Below, piece by piece: positions 19,305-28,257 of a DNA stretch of 35,019 nucleotides. The notes under the pieces were generated by a model. The model saw only the letters and a program-made list of their open reading frames with translations, was not told where the DNA came from and made no database searches. The stretch is from Conoideocrella luteorostrata. Its lineage: Eukaryota > Ascomycota > Sordariomycetes > Hypocreales > Clavicipitaceae. Both the position numbers and the translations under genes were made by a program. Location of the stretch: positions 1 through 35,019 of the forward strand of contig JASWJB010000391.1 in assembly GCA_032433595.1 (NCBI GenBank), given 5' to 3'. How positions within the stretch are numbered: the stretch's first letter is position 1; every line of letters starts with the position of its first letter.

Positions 19305-19749
19305 TCCAGAAGCACTCACAATTCCAGAAGCACTCACAATGTCAGAAGCACTCACAATGCCAGAAGCATTCACAATGCCAGAACCACTCACAACACCAGA
19401 AGAACTCATAATGGCAGGAGCACTCACAATTCCAGAAGAACTCCCAATGCCAGAACCACAAGCAGTGCCAGAAGCACTCACAACACCAGAAGAAATCATA
19501 ATGGCAGGAGCACTCACAATTCCAGAAAAACTCCCAATGCCAGAACCACAAGCAGTGCCAGAAGCACTCACAACACCAGAAGAAATCATAATGGCAGGAG
19601 CACTCACAATTCCAGAAGAACTCCCAATGCCAGAACCACAAGCAGTGCCAGAACCTCAAGCAGTGCCAGAACCACAGGCAATGCCAGAACCACAGGCAAT
19701 GCAAGAACCACAGGCAATGCAAGAACCACAGGCAATGCAAGAAATGTTG
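19305..19749 (+). repeat. 18-bp and 90-bp tandem repeats spanning leader and 5' coding sequence
   Basis: An 18-bp unit (CCAGAAGCACTCACAAT plus one base) repeats from about 19305, upstream of the start codon, into the coding region. From 19381 a 90-bp unit repeats three times (19381, 19471, 19561), with a single-base-level difference between the later copies. Then shorter CCAGAACCACAGGCAATG units run to 19749. In frame they encode (M/V)PEPQA-type and LTTPEE(I/L)IMAGALTIPE repeats. Confidence 0.92.
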
Positions 19750-21111
19750 CCACAAGAACTTTCCCACCTTGCTGAGCGAGGTCTACGCAACGTTCAGACA
19801 CACTTTCAACAATTATCAGTCTATCATCACAACCAACTAAGACACGTCGAAAAAGGTGTCTTCGTGAGGACTTATTACCCTCAGGAACAAAAACAGCCGT
19901 TTCCCATCATTCTTGTTCACGGGGACTACCACACTGGCAAACACTGGTTGAACAAGCCTTGTGGCGGCGACGGTTGGATGGCCTACTTCGTTGAGAAGGG
20001 ATTCGTCGTCATTGTTGTCGATTTACCCGGTGCTGGGGACACGTTTCTGCCAGACTGGATTCACGGATGGGATGTATCTCACTCCTTGTCCAAGGAGCGT
20101 GCATCGGCAGAGCTTACTGCTCCGGAACGTTGCCCTGTTCAGTGGAGAACCGCGCATTTGCACGACCAATGGCCAGACTCGGGCGAAGAATCCGGTGTCT
20201 TCTTTAAGGAATACTTCCAAAGCACCTCACCTCTCCGCGCCACCAAAACCGTGCGACAGGCCCTCGGTCAGGAGGGACTTATGGCTGTTTTGCGAAACAT
20301 CAGTCAGCCGGCTATCCTTATTGGGGAGGGCACTGGCGCAACCGTTTGCTGGCTGGCCGCGGACCTTGAACCAGACCGTGTGAAGGCAGTCATTGCCGTC
20401 GAGCCTGCTGGCCCACCAGGGGGGCCGTCTACCATGATATCTAAGCAGGGCACAGTTGAGTATGTCGGAATAGATGCCCCAATTAATCCAGAACATCGAC
20501 CATACGGGCTGGCAGATGTCCCTCTCACATATGAGCCTGCTGTTTCAAAAGACAGGTGGCATCAAGATGGCAGCAGGGTGGTCCCCTTGCGTTTGGTCCG
20601 AGTCGTCACATGGGATGGCCAGGTACAGGTCTTGCAGGCTGTAGAAGCCTATGCCACAGACGACGAAGTCATACAAACAGACTCAAATGGCGTACCAATT
20701 CCACAATCTCCCAGAAAGCTGGTCAACCTCCGAAAAGTGAAAGGCCATCTTGTCGTCACTGGCCAAGCTAGCCATCATTCCATGTTTGATGAGAACACGG
20801 TTCAGTACTTGGAGCAGGCGGGCATCAGCACTCAATGGCTGAACCTGGGTGAACATGGCATCTCGGGAAACGGCCATCTCTTGTTCTTGGAGCAAAACAG
20901 CGATTTGATCGCCCAACGGCTGTTTTGGTGGATGTGGTTTCAAGTCCCAGGGGTTCGGGTCCCTGAAATAGAGGAATTCTTGGAAATATTGTTTGGACCT
21001 CTATCTAATGGGCCAAACAGTCATGTTGTCGATGAGAATGCAATGGAGTGGCAACGGTTAATTTGGAATATTTTCGTGGGGTGTCAGTTGCAAGCTGTTA
21101 CCGGGAGGTGA
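19339..21111 (+). CDS. Alpha/beta hydrolase-fold protein with repetitive N-terminus, nucleophile Ser missing
   Basis: Intronless, 590 residues. Residues 1-137 are made of PE-rich repeats with no likely fold. The hydrolase domain starts at about 140: PIILVHGDYHTGKHW (oxyanion HG), then YFVEKGFVVIVVDLPGAGDT. The region where G-x-S-x-G should lie reads ILIGEGTGATVCWLAADLEPD, so the nucleophile position holds Gly331 (Thr332 is next). The expected acid (Glu355 in VIAVEPAGPP) and histidine (His513 in GEHGISGNGHLLFLEQN) are present. The VEP and H-GNGH-ML-like pattern recalls the esterase-713 type of hydrolase (from memory). Either it is catalytically inactive, or this fungal branch uses another residue. 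No signal peptide. The start could be one of several in-frame ATGs in the repeats; 19339 is the first. Confidence 0.8.
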   Translation: MSEALTMPEAFTMPEPLTTPEELIMAGALTIPEELPMPEPQAVPEALTTPEEIIMAGALTIPEKLPMPEPQAVPEALTTPEEIIMAGALTIPEELPMPEPQAVPEPQAVPEPQAMPEPQAMQEPQAMQEPQAMQEMLPQELSHLAERGLRNVQTHFQQLSVYHHNQLRHVEKGVFVRTYYPQEQKQPFPIILVHGDYHTGKHWLNKPCGGDGWMAYFVEKGFVVIVVDLPGAGDTFLPDWIHGWDVSHSLSKERASAELTAPERCPVQWRTAHLHDQWPDSGEESGVFFKEYFQSTSPLRATKTVRQALGQEGLMAVLRNISQPAILIGEGTGATVCWLAADLEPDRVKAVIAVEPAGPPGGPSTMISKQGTVEYVGIDAPINPEHRPYGLADVPLTYEPAVSKDRWHQDGSRVVPLRLVRVVTWDGQVQVLQAVEAYATDDEVIQTDSNGVPIPQSPRKLVNLRKVKGHLVVTGQASHHSMFDENTVQYLEQAGISTQWLNLGEHGISGNGHLLFLEQNSDLIAQRLFWWMWFQVPGVRVPEIEEFLEILFGPLSNGPNSHVVDENAMEWQRLIWNIFVGCQLQAVTGR

Positions 21112-21463
21112 ACTGCGGATTTTACTTACTTGGGTTTACGCGTTGATGGATATGCACGTTGGGTTATGGGCCGGCGAAAATTTGGCCGTTTTGGCTGCTG
21201 TTGTTAATTAATTTCAATGCATAGTTCAGTAAATAAAAACTAAAAAACGCGATCCTTGGCCGCAGCTGGCTTGGCATGTGCTGGTGAGTGGCGACGTCGT
21301 AAATCCTGCCCATTGATGTTGATGCTGGTGGTGTCTTCCGATTGGCCACTTCGCCAGCAACGCCCCACACTAAGATCTGTTGTGTATATCAATCGAATCG
21401 CCTCAATTATTTCACTCTCACATTGTCGTCCATCAAGTAAATAGCATCAGCACATTCTACAAG
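21112..21463. other. Intergenic region before the Ada-like gene
   Basis: 352 bp holding the 3' end of the hydrolase transcript and the promoter/leader of the Ada-like gene. No gene or clear motif seen. Confidence 0.4.
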
Positions 21464-22165
21464 ATGAATCAAACCCACCACCTCCTACTCCCATCACCAA
21501 CGCATGGCATCTTCCAGGACGACCCCTCCCGGTGGCGCGCCGTACAAATTCGCGACCCCCTCGCAGACGGACACTTTGTCTACGCCGTCAAAACGACCAA
21601 GATCTACTGCCGGCCCATCTGCAAGGCCCGACTGGCGCGCCGCGCCAACGTGACTTTCTATGCTACTGGATCGGAAGCATCCAGTGCTGGATTCCGAGCT
21701 TGTAAGCGCTGCAAACCCGAGATGGAGGGCTTCATGCCCGAAGAGAGAGCCGTTTGTCAAATTCGCAAGTTTGTCATGGAGAAGGCGTCTTCGCAGGACG
21801 GGGACGAGGCCAACCAGAAGCTGAGTCTAAGCCAGATGGCCAGGAGGACGGGGCTGTCCAAGTGGCATTTTCATAGGGTGTTCAAGAGGACGGTGGGGGT
21901 TACACCGTTTGAGTATTTGAGAAACGAGACGGCGGCGTGGGACGGAGATGGTGTGGTGTTGGGTGAGACGAGCTGGGGAGGTATTGGGATGGACGGGTAC
22001 GAGGACAGTGTCATGAACGGAGGGTTTGACTTTGGGTTTTTAGACAGTTTGTTGGACACTACAGATGGATCGAGCGAGTCGTCTGGCCTGAGGAGTGCTG
22101 CTGGCACGGAAGGGGACGGTAGTCTGTGGTCATTTGAGGACTTGGTTGTCTGGCCAGAGGAGTGA
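21464..22165 (+). CDS. Ada-type zinc-binding plus AraC-HTH regulator without methyltransferase domain
   Basis: Intronless, 233 residues from ATG 21464 (the frame is open further upstream, but without an ATG). Residues 17-90 form the Ada N-terminal domain: RWRAVQIRDPLADGHFVYAV, then YCRPICKARLARRANVTFY and GFRACKRCKPE. The zinc-binding and methyl-accepting cysteines are present (Cys49, Cys53, Cys80, Cys83). Residues 110-160 contain an AraC-type helix-turn-helix: LSLSQMARRTGLSKWHFHRVFKRTVGVTPFEYLR. The remaining 70 residues are acidic and glycine-rich, resembling an activation region. The C-terminal O6-methylguanine methyltransferase domain of E. coli Ada is absent. In bacteria this N-half repairs methylphosphotriesters and, once methylated, activates alkylation-response genes; that role is the natural inference here. 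Such two-domain proteins are known in fungi. Confidence 0.9.
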   Translation: MNQTHHLLLPSPTHGIFQDDPSRWRAVQIRDPLADGHFVYAVKTTKIYCRPICKARLARRANVTFYATGSEASSAGFRACKRCKPEMEGFMPEERAVCQIRKFVMEKASSQDGDEANQKLSLSQMARRTGLSKWHFHRVFKRTVGVTPFEYLRNETAAWDGDGVVLGETSWGGIGMDGYEDSVMNGGFDFGFLDSLLDTTDGSSESSGLRSAAGTEGDGSLWSFEDLVVWPEE

Positions 22166-23035
22166 CGATGCTGCCCAGACGAGCATATGTCTTTATGGTG
22201 CCTGGCTATTTGGCAAGTTGGAGACAGAGCCATGGCGACAGCTGCCGGCGATTGAATCACGGGTCACAGGTTCTTGCCCACGATGCACCAGCTCGGAGCT
22301 ATCGAAATGCCCGAAAACGAACCCCGACTTATGGCCGTCATCATCCGCCTTGTTCCGAGACGAGCACACCCAGCTAGTCACCGAGTGTGGCCGCCAAAAC
22401 ACCAACAACCGCATCATACCAACCAACAAAGCCAATCTCTCTGTGTGCTCCGTACTCCGAATTGTACGGAGTAGGTATTAGATCTCCGAGCCGCGACGGG
22501 GTTACCGGGGTCCAATTTTACCCACAGGCCTCCCAAGGCAAGTGTCCAGATTTCTGGATCCAATCTGTGCCTGTCGGTGGTTTGCCGTTATGTCGTTACA
22601 CAACGCTGACTAAAGCGAGCGCTCTGATTGGCCGATCTGGCAGTCACGATCCCCCCGTCCGTGAGATAGTGACATTAGTAGCTTACACGGACGTGCCAGC
22701 TGTGGGTGCAAGTATATTATTCTGATACCGTGAACAACGAGAAAATAATTTTTTGGGGCTGCTTTTGCTCTTGAATTGAATTCCGAGGCCTGGCATTGGC
22801 TGGCTTGCCGGGAGGGTCTGACTGCATATATGTCTGGACGTGGCATCAATTAACCACCCACAACTATACCTCCATAGTCTACTTACACAGTGCTTGGTCT
22901 CCCGTCCCTTCCAACATAAAACGCATCCATCACTCTTTTCTCCCAATAAGCACACACGATAGCACACACTACCATACCACCATACCACTCAATTCAACTC
23001 AGTTTAGTTCAAAGAAAGAAAACAAGAAGCACAAA
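22166..23035. promoter_or_regulatory. Promoter region of the CCC1/VIT1 transporter
   Basis: 870 bp without a supported gene. An inverted pair, TACTCCGA (22453) and TACGGAGTA (22465-22473), is separated by four bases and could form a hairpin or bind a dimeric factor. A GCATATATG element lies near 22823. The last 100 bp are a C/A-rich leader ending CACAAAATGCC at the start codon. Confidence 0.45.
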
Positions 23036-23854
23036 ATGCCTACCGAATCATCACCCCTTCTGCTGTCGGAGCCTCCCACTGAGCAGCCCTTCCCAACTGC
23101 CTACGACTCCAAATCCACAGACAGCTCCTCTTCCTCCTCCCACCAGTCCAGCACTTCGTCAACACACTTCGACTACGGCAATGTCCTCCGCGACATCATC
23201 ATCGGCTTCTCTGACGGCCTCACCGTCCCCTTTGCCCTCACAGCCGGGCTCTCCAGCCTCGGCAGCACCAAGCTCGTCATCATGGGCGGCCTGGCAGAGC
23301 TCTTCTCGGGCATGATATCCATGGGTCTCGGCGCCTATCTAGCTGCCGTCACCGAGCGGGACACATACACCTCCGAGGAGCAGAGAGAGGACGCCCACAA
23401 CACAGCCTGTCTGCCGGAAGAGCAGCGCTCAGAGATATACAACATCCTCGAAAAGTACAGCGTCTCAAGGCAAGCCGCCGCGCCACTGGTCAACGAGCTC
23501 TGCGCGAATAGAGATCAGTGGGTGCGCTTCAAGATGGACTTTGAGCTCAAGATGGAGCAGCCGAACGTGCATAGGGCGTGGATCTCCGGCCTGACCATGG
23601 GCCTGAGTTACTTCTTGGGAGGACTCATACCCATGATCCCTTACTTCGTGCTGGTGAATATTCGGGACGCGCTGCTGGTGTCGATTGCGGTGACGGTGGT
23701 CATCTTGCTGGGTTTTGGGTACGTCAAGAATTATGTGGCGATCCGGAACCACAGAGCTGGGCTGTGGGGAGCGGTGCAGACTTTGGTGATTGGCGTTTTG
23801 GCCGCAGGCACGAGCTATGTGATTGTGAAGAGTCTAGATAGAGGGGAGACTTAA
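23036..23854 (+). CDS. ccc1: CCC1/VIT1-family vacuolar iron/manganese transporter
   Basis: Intronless, 272 residues from the ATG at 23036 in a strong context (CACAAAATGCC). Residues 1-46 are a serine-rich cytosolic tail with a dileucine-like SPLLLSEPP. The VIT1/CCC1 core follows. TM1 contains DIIIGFSDGLTVPFALTAGL, TM2 GGLAELFSGMISMGLGAYLA. Next comes a cytosolic metal-binding segment rich in E and M (EEQRSEIYNILEKY to FKMDFELKMEQPN, about 120-175), then three further helices (ISGLTMGLSYFLGGLIPMIPYF, ALLVSIAVTVVILLGFGYV, GAVQTLVIGVLAAGTSYVIV). The protein imports Fe2+ or Mn2+ into the vacuole and protects from metal excess. Full length for the family. The start used here avoids an 80-codon N-terminal extension that has no ATG. 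Confidence 0.92.
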   Translation: MPTESSPLLLSEPPTEQPFPTAYDSKSTDSSSSSSHQSSTSSTHFDYGNVLRDIIIGFSDGLTVPFALTAGLSSLGSTKLVIMGGLAELFSGMISMGLGAYLAAVTERDTYTSEEQREDAHNTACLPEEQRSEIYNILEKYSVSRQAAAPLVNELCANRDQWVRFKMDFELKMEQPNVHRAWISGLTMGLSYFLGGLIPMIPYFVLVNIRDALLVSIAVTVVILLGFGYVKNYVAIRNHRAGLWGAVQTLVIGVLAAGTSYVIVKSLDRGET

Positions 23855-24044
23855 AGAGGGAGAGATGGTTCATTGACCGAAAAAGTGAGATTTTCTGGGG
23901 CTAGATTTGTCATTTAGCATTGGGTGCACGCGTGCGTGCGTGCGTGCCTAGATGGCGAGGCGTTTGGCATATGTTAGGTAATGACTTTACGAACTCGACT
24001 CATTTTCAGCTATCAAACTGGCTATAAAACTGGATGTTGCCATT
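23855..24044. other. Short intergenic stretch after the transporter
   Basis: 190 bp, with a (GTGC)n microsatellite at about 23927-23948. No gene. Confidence 0.4.
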
Positions 24045-24537
24045 ACAGTTCCTGCCTTTGTTTATGTTGTGTGAATGCCGACGGTAATGTTGGGGATGCA
24101 GCACGGCATTTTTGGCCATAAGCCACTTGTCCCGCAACATATACAATATAAGCCATGAACATGTGTTTCATATGTTGACGCACTTCATACTTTATGTAAT
24201 CACCATCATCGGAACAAGAACTCCGCTCTTCACCACGACCAGGTCTCCTCAGGTCATGAAGACGTACCTTTCCAAACTGTGACTGATGCATGTTACGTAT
24301 TCTCGCTGGACTGCTCAATGCTTCCTCGGCATTCGTCGGCTTCAAAGATGATCCAGAGACCACAAATTCCTTGGAAAATGGGGCAACGGGAACATTGTCA
24401 GTCGCCTCCGTGACCGCGGCAGGCAACTCAGGCGTCTCGTATTCCCCGAAGGACCGCTCTGGGAGACCGATCTTCTCTTCGGCTGCACTGGCATCTCTGG
24501 TTACGCGTGCATACGTCTTTGGAGGGGTTGGAAAGCT
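24045..24537 (-). pseudogene. 5'-truncated gene remnant next to the inverted repeat
   Basis: The minus strand is open for about 164 codons from the T15 tract (24537-24551) to a stop near 24043. It has no ATG at its start. The first 90 codons look coding: SFPTPPKTYARVTRDASAAE, ERSFGEYETPELPAAVTEA, SLKPTNAEEALSSPARIR. They end at a consensus donor (AAG|GTACGT, exon end 24268). The 5' end stops exactly at the homopolymer and repeat, as if the element had replaced it. I do not recognise the family. A 87-codon plus-strand ORF over the same bases is less coding-like. Confidence 0.35.
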
Positions 24538-24552
24538 TTTTTTTTTTTTTTA

Positions 24553-24727
24553 AATGACGTGCAGTATGTACATGGAAAGCATCTCAAGCCTTTAGACAGT
24601 CATGCTTAAGTGGAAGGTTGTTTGACATGGTGTGTGTACGTAGAAAAAAGTCTCGCGGCCCCCACGCAGTCATGCTCAAGCAAAAGGCTATTTTGTCACT
24701 AGAAATGAGATGTTTGACGTAGAAACT
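24553..24727 (-). repeat. Right copy of the dispersed inverted repeat
   Basis: Reverse complement of about 17665-17840, with roughly 85 percent identity by eye. It keeps two GCATGACTG-type motifs (seen on the plus strand as CAGTCATGC at 24598 and 24667). It is bordered on the left by T15 (24537-24551). Confidence 0.85.
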
Positions 24728-24912
24728 ACCAACTGGGTCCTTAAAATGACAGATGCAATGACAGGCGGCCTCTCATGAGACTACGCAAAATCGTCACCCT
24801 CCCTGGCAAATCGACAGCCAACACAGCCGAAATAACGTAAATCACCTGGCCCCGCAGCCAAACACAGCAAGTATGCATACTCCGACACAACTCTTAAAGC
24901 GTCGTCGAAAAC

Positions 24913-25828
24913 TCAAATAGGAGACACGGTCTCGACCATATCATCCTTCATATCCGGTATCCATCCCTTCGGTCTCTCGCTCCCCCTGACTGCCAGCCCA
25001 TAGCCCAGCCTCTCGACCTTCTGAACACTCTGTCTCGCTGCATGCATCTTGTTCCCATACTCCTTTGTCGGCGACCTCCTCAACAGCTCAAACGAACATC
25101 CCAATTCCTGGATGTCAGCCAAGATGGTCCTTCCGTCATTTCCCCTCAGCATCTCGCCATTCTGGGCCGTCGTCACCGTCGCGAACCGCATCATCTCGCC
25201 AAATAAGTCGAACACGCCGAACATGTAATCATGTGGCGTGATAAGAACGCCGAGCGGGATAGACGCTTGCGCTTCTTCGAACGTAATGAGTTTCTGATGA
25301 CGCAGGTAGTGCATGAAAGACATGGCCTCGACAAACTCCTCCAAGCACCGGAGGGACGAGGCGTAGCGATATCTACTCACGGGGTTGAGGTACGGGTGGA
25401 TGGATCGCATACTGTCATGAATTTTATCGAGGTGTGCGCCAATGTCCCTATCAATGGCTGGTGGTTCTTGGTTGAGGTGTTTGACTCTGCGCGTAGTATG
25501 TTAATAGTTTTTCAGTGGCGTAGCAAATGAGCGTGAGTGGTGGTTGCCATACCGATGGAGAGCGAAGATGCTACGTAATGAATGCATGAGAGTCAGCTCC
25601 GCCTTATCTCGCGAGTTGAATCAGCGTTAGGCAAGTGGCTTACATTTTTTTACTTTGTGAGGTGATATCTCTGGATGCCGTGGCTATCTTCTCCTTCAAG
25701 TCATAATGCTCATCTAGTTCATCTCGGAAGTTTTCAAACATGGAGTGGAACCTGCCGCGGGGGGTGTTGCCCTGGGCCGGCTTGGTGCGCGCACTGCCGT
25801 CTCGATCACGCTTAATTCCTCCAGACAT
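24913..25828 (-). CDS. Translin-associated protein X (TRAX), three exons with a microexon
   Basis: Minus-strand exons 25644-25828, 25553-25570 (18 nt) and 24913-25486. Splicing gives 258 residues reading RGRFHSMFENFRDELDEHYD, IATASRDITSQSKKIIFALH, RVKHLNQEPPAIDRDIGAHL, DKIHDSMRSIHPYLNPVSRY. That is the helical translin/TRAX fold. Conserved later parts are TPHDYMFGVFDLFGEMMRFA, RQSVQKVERLGYGLAVRGSE and RPKGWIPD. TRAX pairs with translin in the C3PO endoribonuclease, which in Neurospora processes tRNA fragments. TRAX supplies the acidic catalytic residues; FDLFGEMMRF carries the glutamate, and EEFVEA is also kept. The microexon encodes only the IIFALHR junction, but without it the frame breaks. 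Confidence 0.88.
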
Positions 25829-26278
25829 GGCCGATGCGTCTCCATGCGATGGGGAAATATCTGGAAGCTGAGATCGGTGCAGCCAAGGCTGTCATGGAGA
25901 TGGCCGATTTCGATGCAGGGCAGGCGGTCCGGGTCGAGTGAGGACGAAGTAAAGTGGGTTCGTCTCGCGTGGGTCTCTCTCAGTCAGGCAGGCACAGACA
26001 AAGCTCGCGTGTCGACTCAGGAGCTCAGCCATTCACTTTATTTCATGAGATGAGCGACAGCTTCAACGACGGCACCAATCCAGTACCACAGCCCAGCACG
26101 CCGTATCGGGCTCAAGGCTCAACATTGACTACGGAGTACGGAGCATAGTACGCGAGCATATCATTTCACGTCATGAATATATATGCACAAGCACCTCATC
26201 CCCCCTAACACCACGCGCCACCTGCACTTCCCGCCGTCGTCTCTCATCTCATCATAGCTTCACTCAAATCTCATCACC
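25829..26278. promoter_or_regulatory. Divergent region between TRAX and GPI14
   Basis: 450 bp with both promoters. TACGGAGTACGGAG (26130-26143) contains overlapping copies of the TACGGAGTA motif. GAATATATATGC (about 26175) is a TATA-like element about 100 bp before the GPI14 start, followed by a C/T-rich leader. Confidence 0.5.
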
Positions 26279-27688
26279 ATGCTCTCAATAACGTCTCTGC
26301 TCCGTCCCATCCCACTATTTCTTATCGCCCTCCTCCTCCGCGTGACTCTTCTTCTCTACGGCACCTGGCAAGACGCCAACTCGGCCATCAAGTACACCGA
26401 CATCGACTATCTAGTCTTCACAGACGCCTCCCGCTTCGTCGCCTCCTCACAATCTCCCTACGCACGCGACACCTACCGCTACACCCCTCTCCTGGCATGG
26501 ATTCTCCTCCCCACCGTCTCATTTTTCTCCTTCGGCAAGGTGGTCTTTGCCCTGAGTGATCTTCTGGCAGGGTGGCTTATCGTACGCATCCTCCGCAAGA
26601 GAGGCATGGCTCCCGAGCGAGCGGGCGCCTTTGCTGCCCTGTGGCTTTGGAACCCAATGGTTGCTACCATCAGCACACGCGGGAGCGCGGAGGGCCTGCT
26701 GGGTGTTCTGACAATGGGCTTGGTCTGGGCCGTGGAGAGGAAGAGATTTACCGCGGCCGGGGTGGTGCTCGGTTTGGGGGTTCATTTTAAGATATATCCC
26801 TTCATTTGGGCGCCTGCTATTATGTGGTGGATGGACGAGGAGCATCTGGGCAAACGAAAATTGAAGGCTAAAGCGCTGGATCTGGCTGGCCAGATTTCTG
26901 CGTTCCTCTCACCAGAGCGGGTGAAGTTTGCTGTTGTGAGCTTAGCTACCTTCATGGGCTTAAACCTGCTCATGTACTCAATGTAGGCGCGCCTCTTCAA
27001 GAGCAAACCTTTTCCCAACGACAACACTTCCACGTTGCTGACATGTTGCAGATACGGTAGCCCTTTCTTGGTACACACCTACTTCCACCACGTCACTCGC
27101 ATCGATCACCGCCACAACTTCTCCCCCTACAACATCCTCCTGTACCTCACATCCGCGGAACCAACAACCTCGTCCTTGCACACAGAGTCGCTTGCCTTCT
27201 TGCCGCAGCTCTTACTCTCATGTGTCTTGATTCCGTTTGTATTGGCTAAAAAGGACCTGGCTACGAGTATGATGGCACAGACATTTGCGTTTGTGACGTT
27301 CAATAAAGTCTGTACTTCTCAGGTATGTTACTGGCATCAAAGTCCCTGAATTCCCCCCCCCCCCCCCTCCATGAGCTGAAGCCGTGGCTGAATCTCTCCT
27401 TTTTTCAAGTATTTTCTGTGGTATATGATCTTTTTGCCATTGTACCTCCCCAACTCGACATTGCTCCGCAAGCCGGCAGTTGGCATCCCCGCCCTGACAC
27501 TATGGATAGCGTCACAAGGTGCATGGTTGCAGCAGGGTTATCAGCTTGAATTTGTAGGGCTCAGCACCTTCTTCCCGGGTCTGTGGTTATCATCACTTGG
27601 CTTCTTTCTTGTCAACTGCTGGATTTTAGGCATCATTATCAGAGATGGTGTTTCAGTCAGTCCCTCCAAGGCTCTCGCCGGGAAATAA
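26279..27688 (+). CDS. gpi14: GPI mannosyltransferase 1 catalytic subunit (PIG-M/Gpi14), three exons
   Basis: Exons 26279-26982, 27052-27322 and 27410-27688. Introns are 69 bp (GTAGGC..TTGCAG) and 87 bp (GTATGT..TTCAAG). The product is 417 residues. PIG-M adds the first alpha-1,4 mannose to the GPI precursor in the endoplasmic reticulum lumen. The first helix is followed by KYTDIDYLVFTDA, whose D41-I-D43 is the expected DXD motif. SPYARDTYRYTPLLAWIL, LWLWNPMVATISTRGSAEG, GLGVHFKIYPFIWAPAI, YFHHVTRIDHRHNFSPYN and TFNKVCTSQYFLWYMIFLP are strongly conserved blocks of the family. Several further hydrophobic helices give a multi-pass protein. The NKVCTSQ|YFLWY junction falls exactly on the second intron. 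A C15 run (27353-27367) lies inside that intron. It is convergent with the F-box gene. Confidence 0.93.
27323..27409 (+). other. Second GPI14 intron, carrying a C15 tract
   Basis: 87 bp, GTATGT donor and TTTTTTCAAG acceptor, phase 0. The tract of 15 C residues at 27353-27367 is a likely site of length variation or of sequencing error. Confidence 0.8.
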
Positions 27689-28257
27689 CTCTCCTACAAT
27701 ATGGCTCATGCTCATACATAATATACATAAACACACTTCAGATCATTTTGTACCAAAAGTAACTCTCATTATGGGTATCTATCTCGCGTATGCATTCCTA
27801 CTAAAGGGCAAAAAATATCATAACTTTTTCGGAGGATGTGCCATGCCTCGGTTCTTAGACCGGGCAGATTTCCATGCAAATTGGTTTTGCGCCTCCCCCT
27901 ACGAGAGCACAACTGTAAAATCAAATGAACGAGCTGATCATCTGCGTCCCAAACTCCAGCTCTGTATTCTTCTGCTTCCTGGGTGTCGTGTCGTATCGTT
28001 GCGTCTGGCAAGGTTGTCAAATATAAAAAAAGGTTCATTCGGTGCACCCAGTCAATGCCAGTATCTCTCTTAGACCACCAGAACGCCTCTCCTAATATGC
28101 ACACATGTGATCAAGTAAAATGCAACGCAATCTTACACATCCTGAGATGGTAAGCGAAACGGCTCTGCACCCTTAGCCTAGTAGCATGGCAGCGCGGTGG
28201 CCCGCCGTTTTCGAGCTGGTCTTGGCACTCCCGTCATAAGGATAGCTTGCCCTTGAT
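27689..28257. other. Convergent intergenic region between GPI14 and the F-box gene
   Basis: 569 bp with the 3' ends of two convergent genes. Open frames here are short and unsupported. No repeat or RNA gene noticed. Confidence 0.4.

Larger units (their letters stand above)
17706..19338. other. Repeat-rich, gene-poor region before the hydrolase
   Basis: 1.6 kb. It contains the repeats listed separately, an A20 tract at 18324-18343, and an AT-rich stretch around 18930-19030. A 68-codon ORF (18735-18941) encodes a tryptophan-containing sequence (EWLQKSQYETRAIEAGVLF) that I cannot place; it might be a fragment of an old element. I see no full gene. Confidence 0.4.

Noticed and set aside
19342..19767. 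Cys/Trp-rich minus-strand ORF with repeated CLWFWH units
   Set aside because: It is the antisense reading of the tandem repeat that encodes the PE-rich N-terminus on the plus strand. Repeats whose period is a multiple of three stay open in several frames.
22796..23035. 80-codon upstream extension of the transporter
   Set aside because: There is no ATG, and this stretch has leader-like composition and a TATA-like element. The ATG at 23036 has a strong context.
17665..24727. SINE or other poly-A retroposon for the dispersed repeat
   Set aside because: The A-rich tract is followed by the same CTTTCCA in both copies, so it is internal and not a tail, and I found no Pol III A/B boxes.
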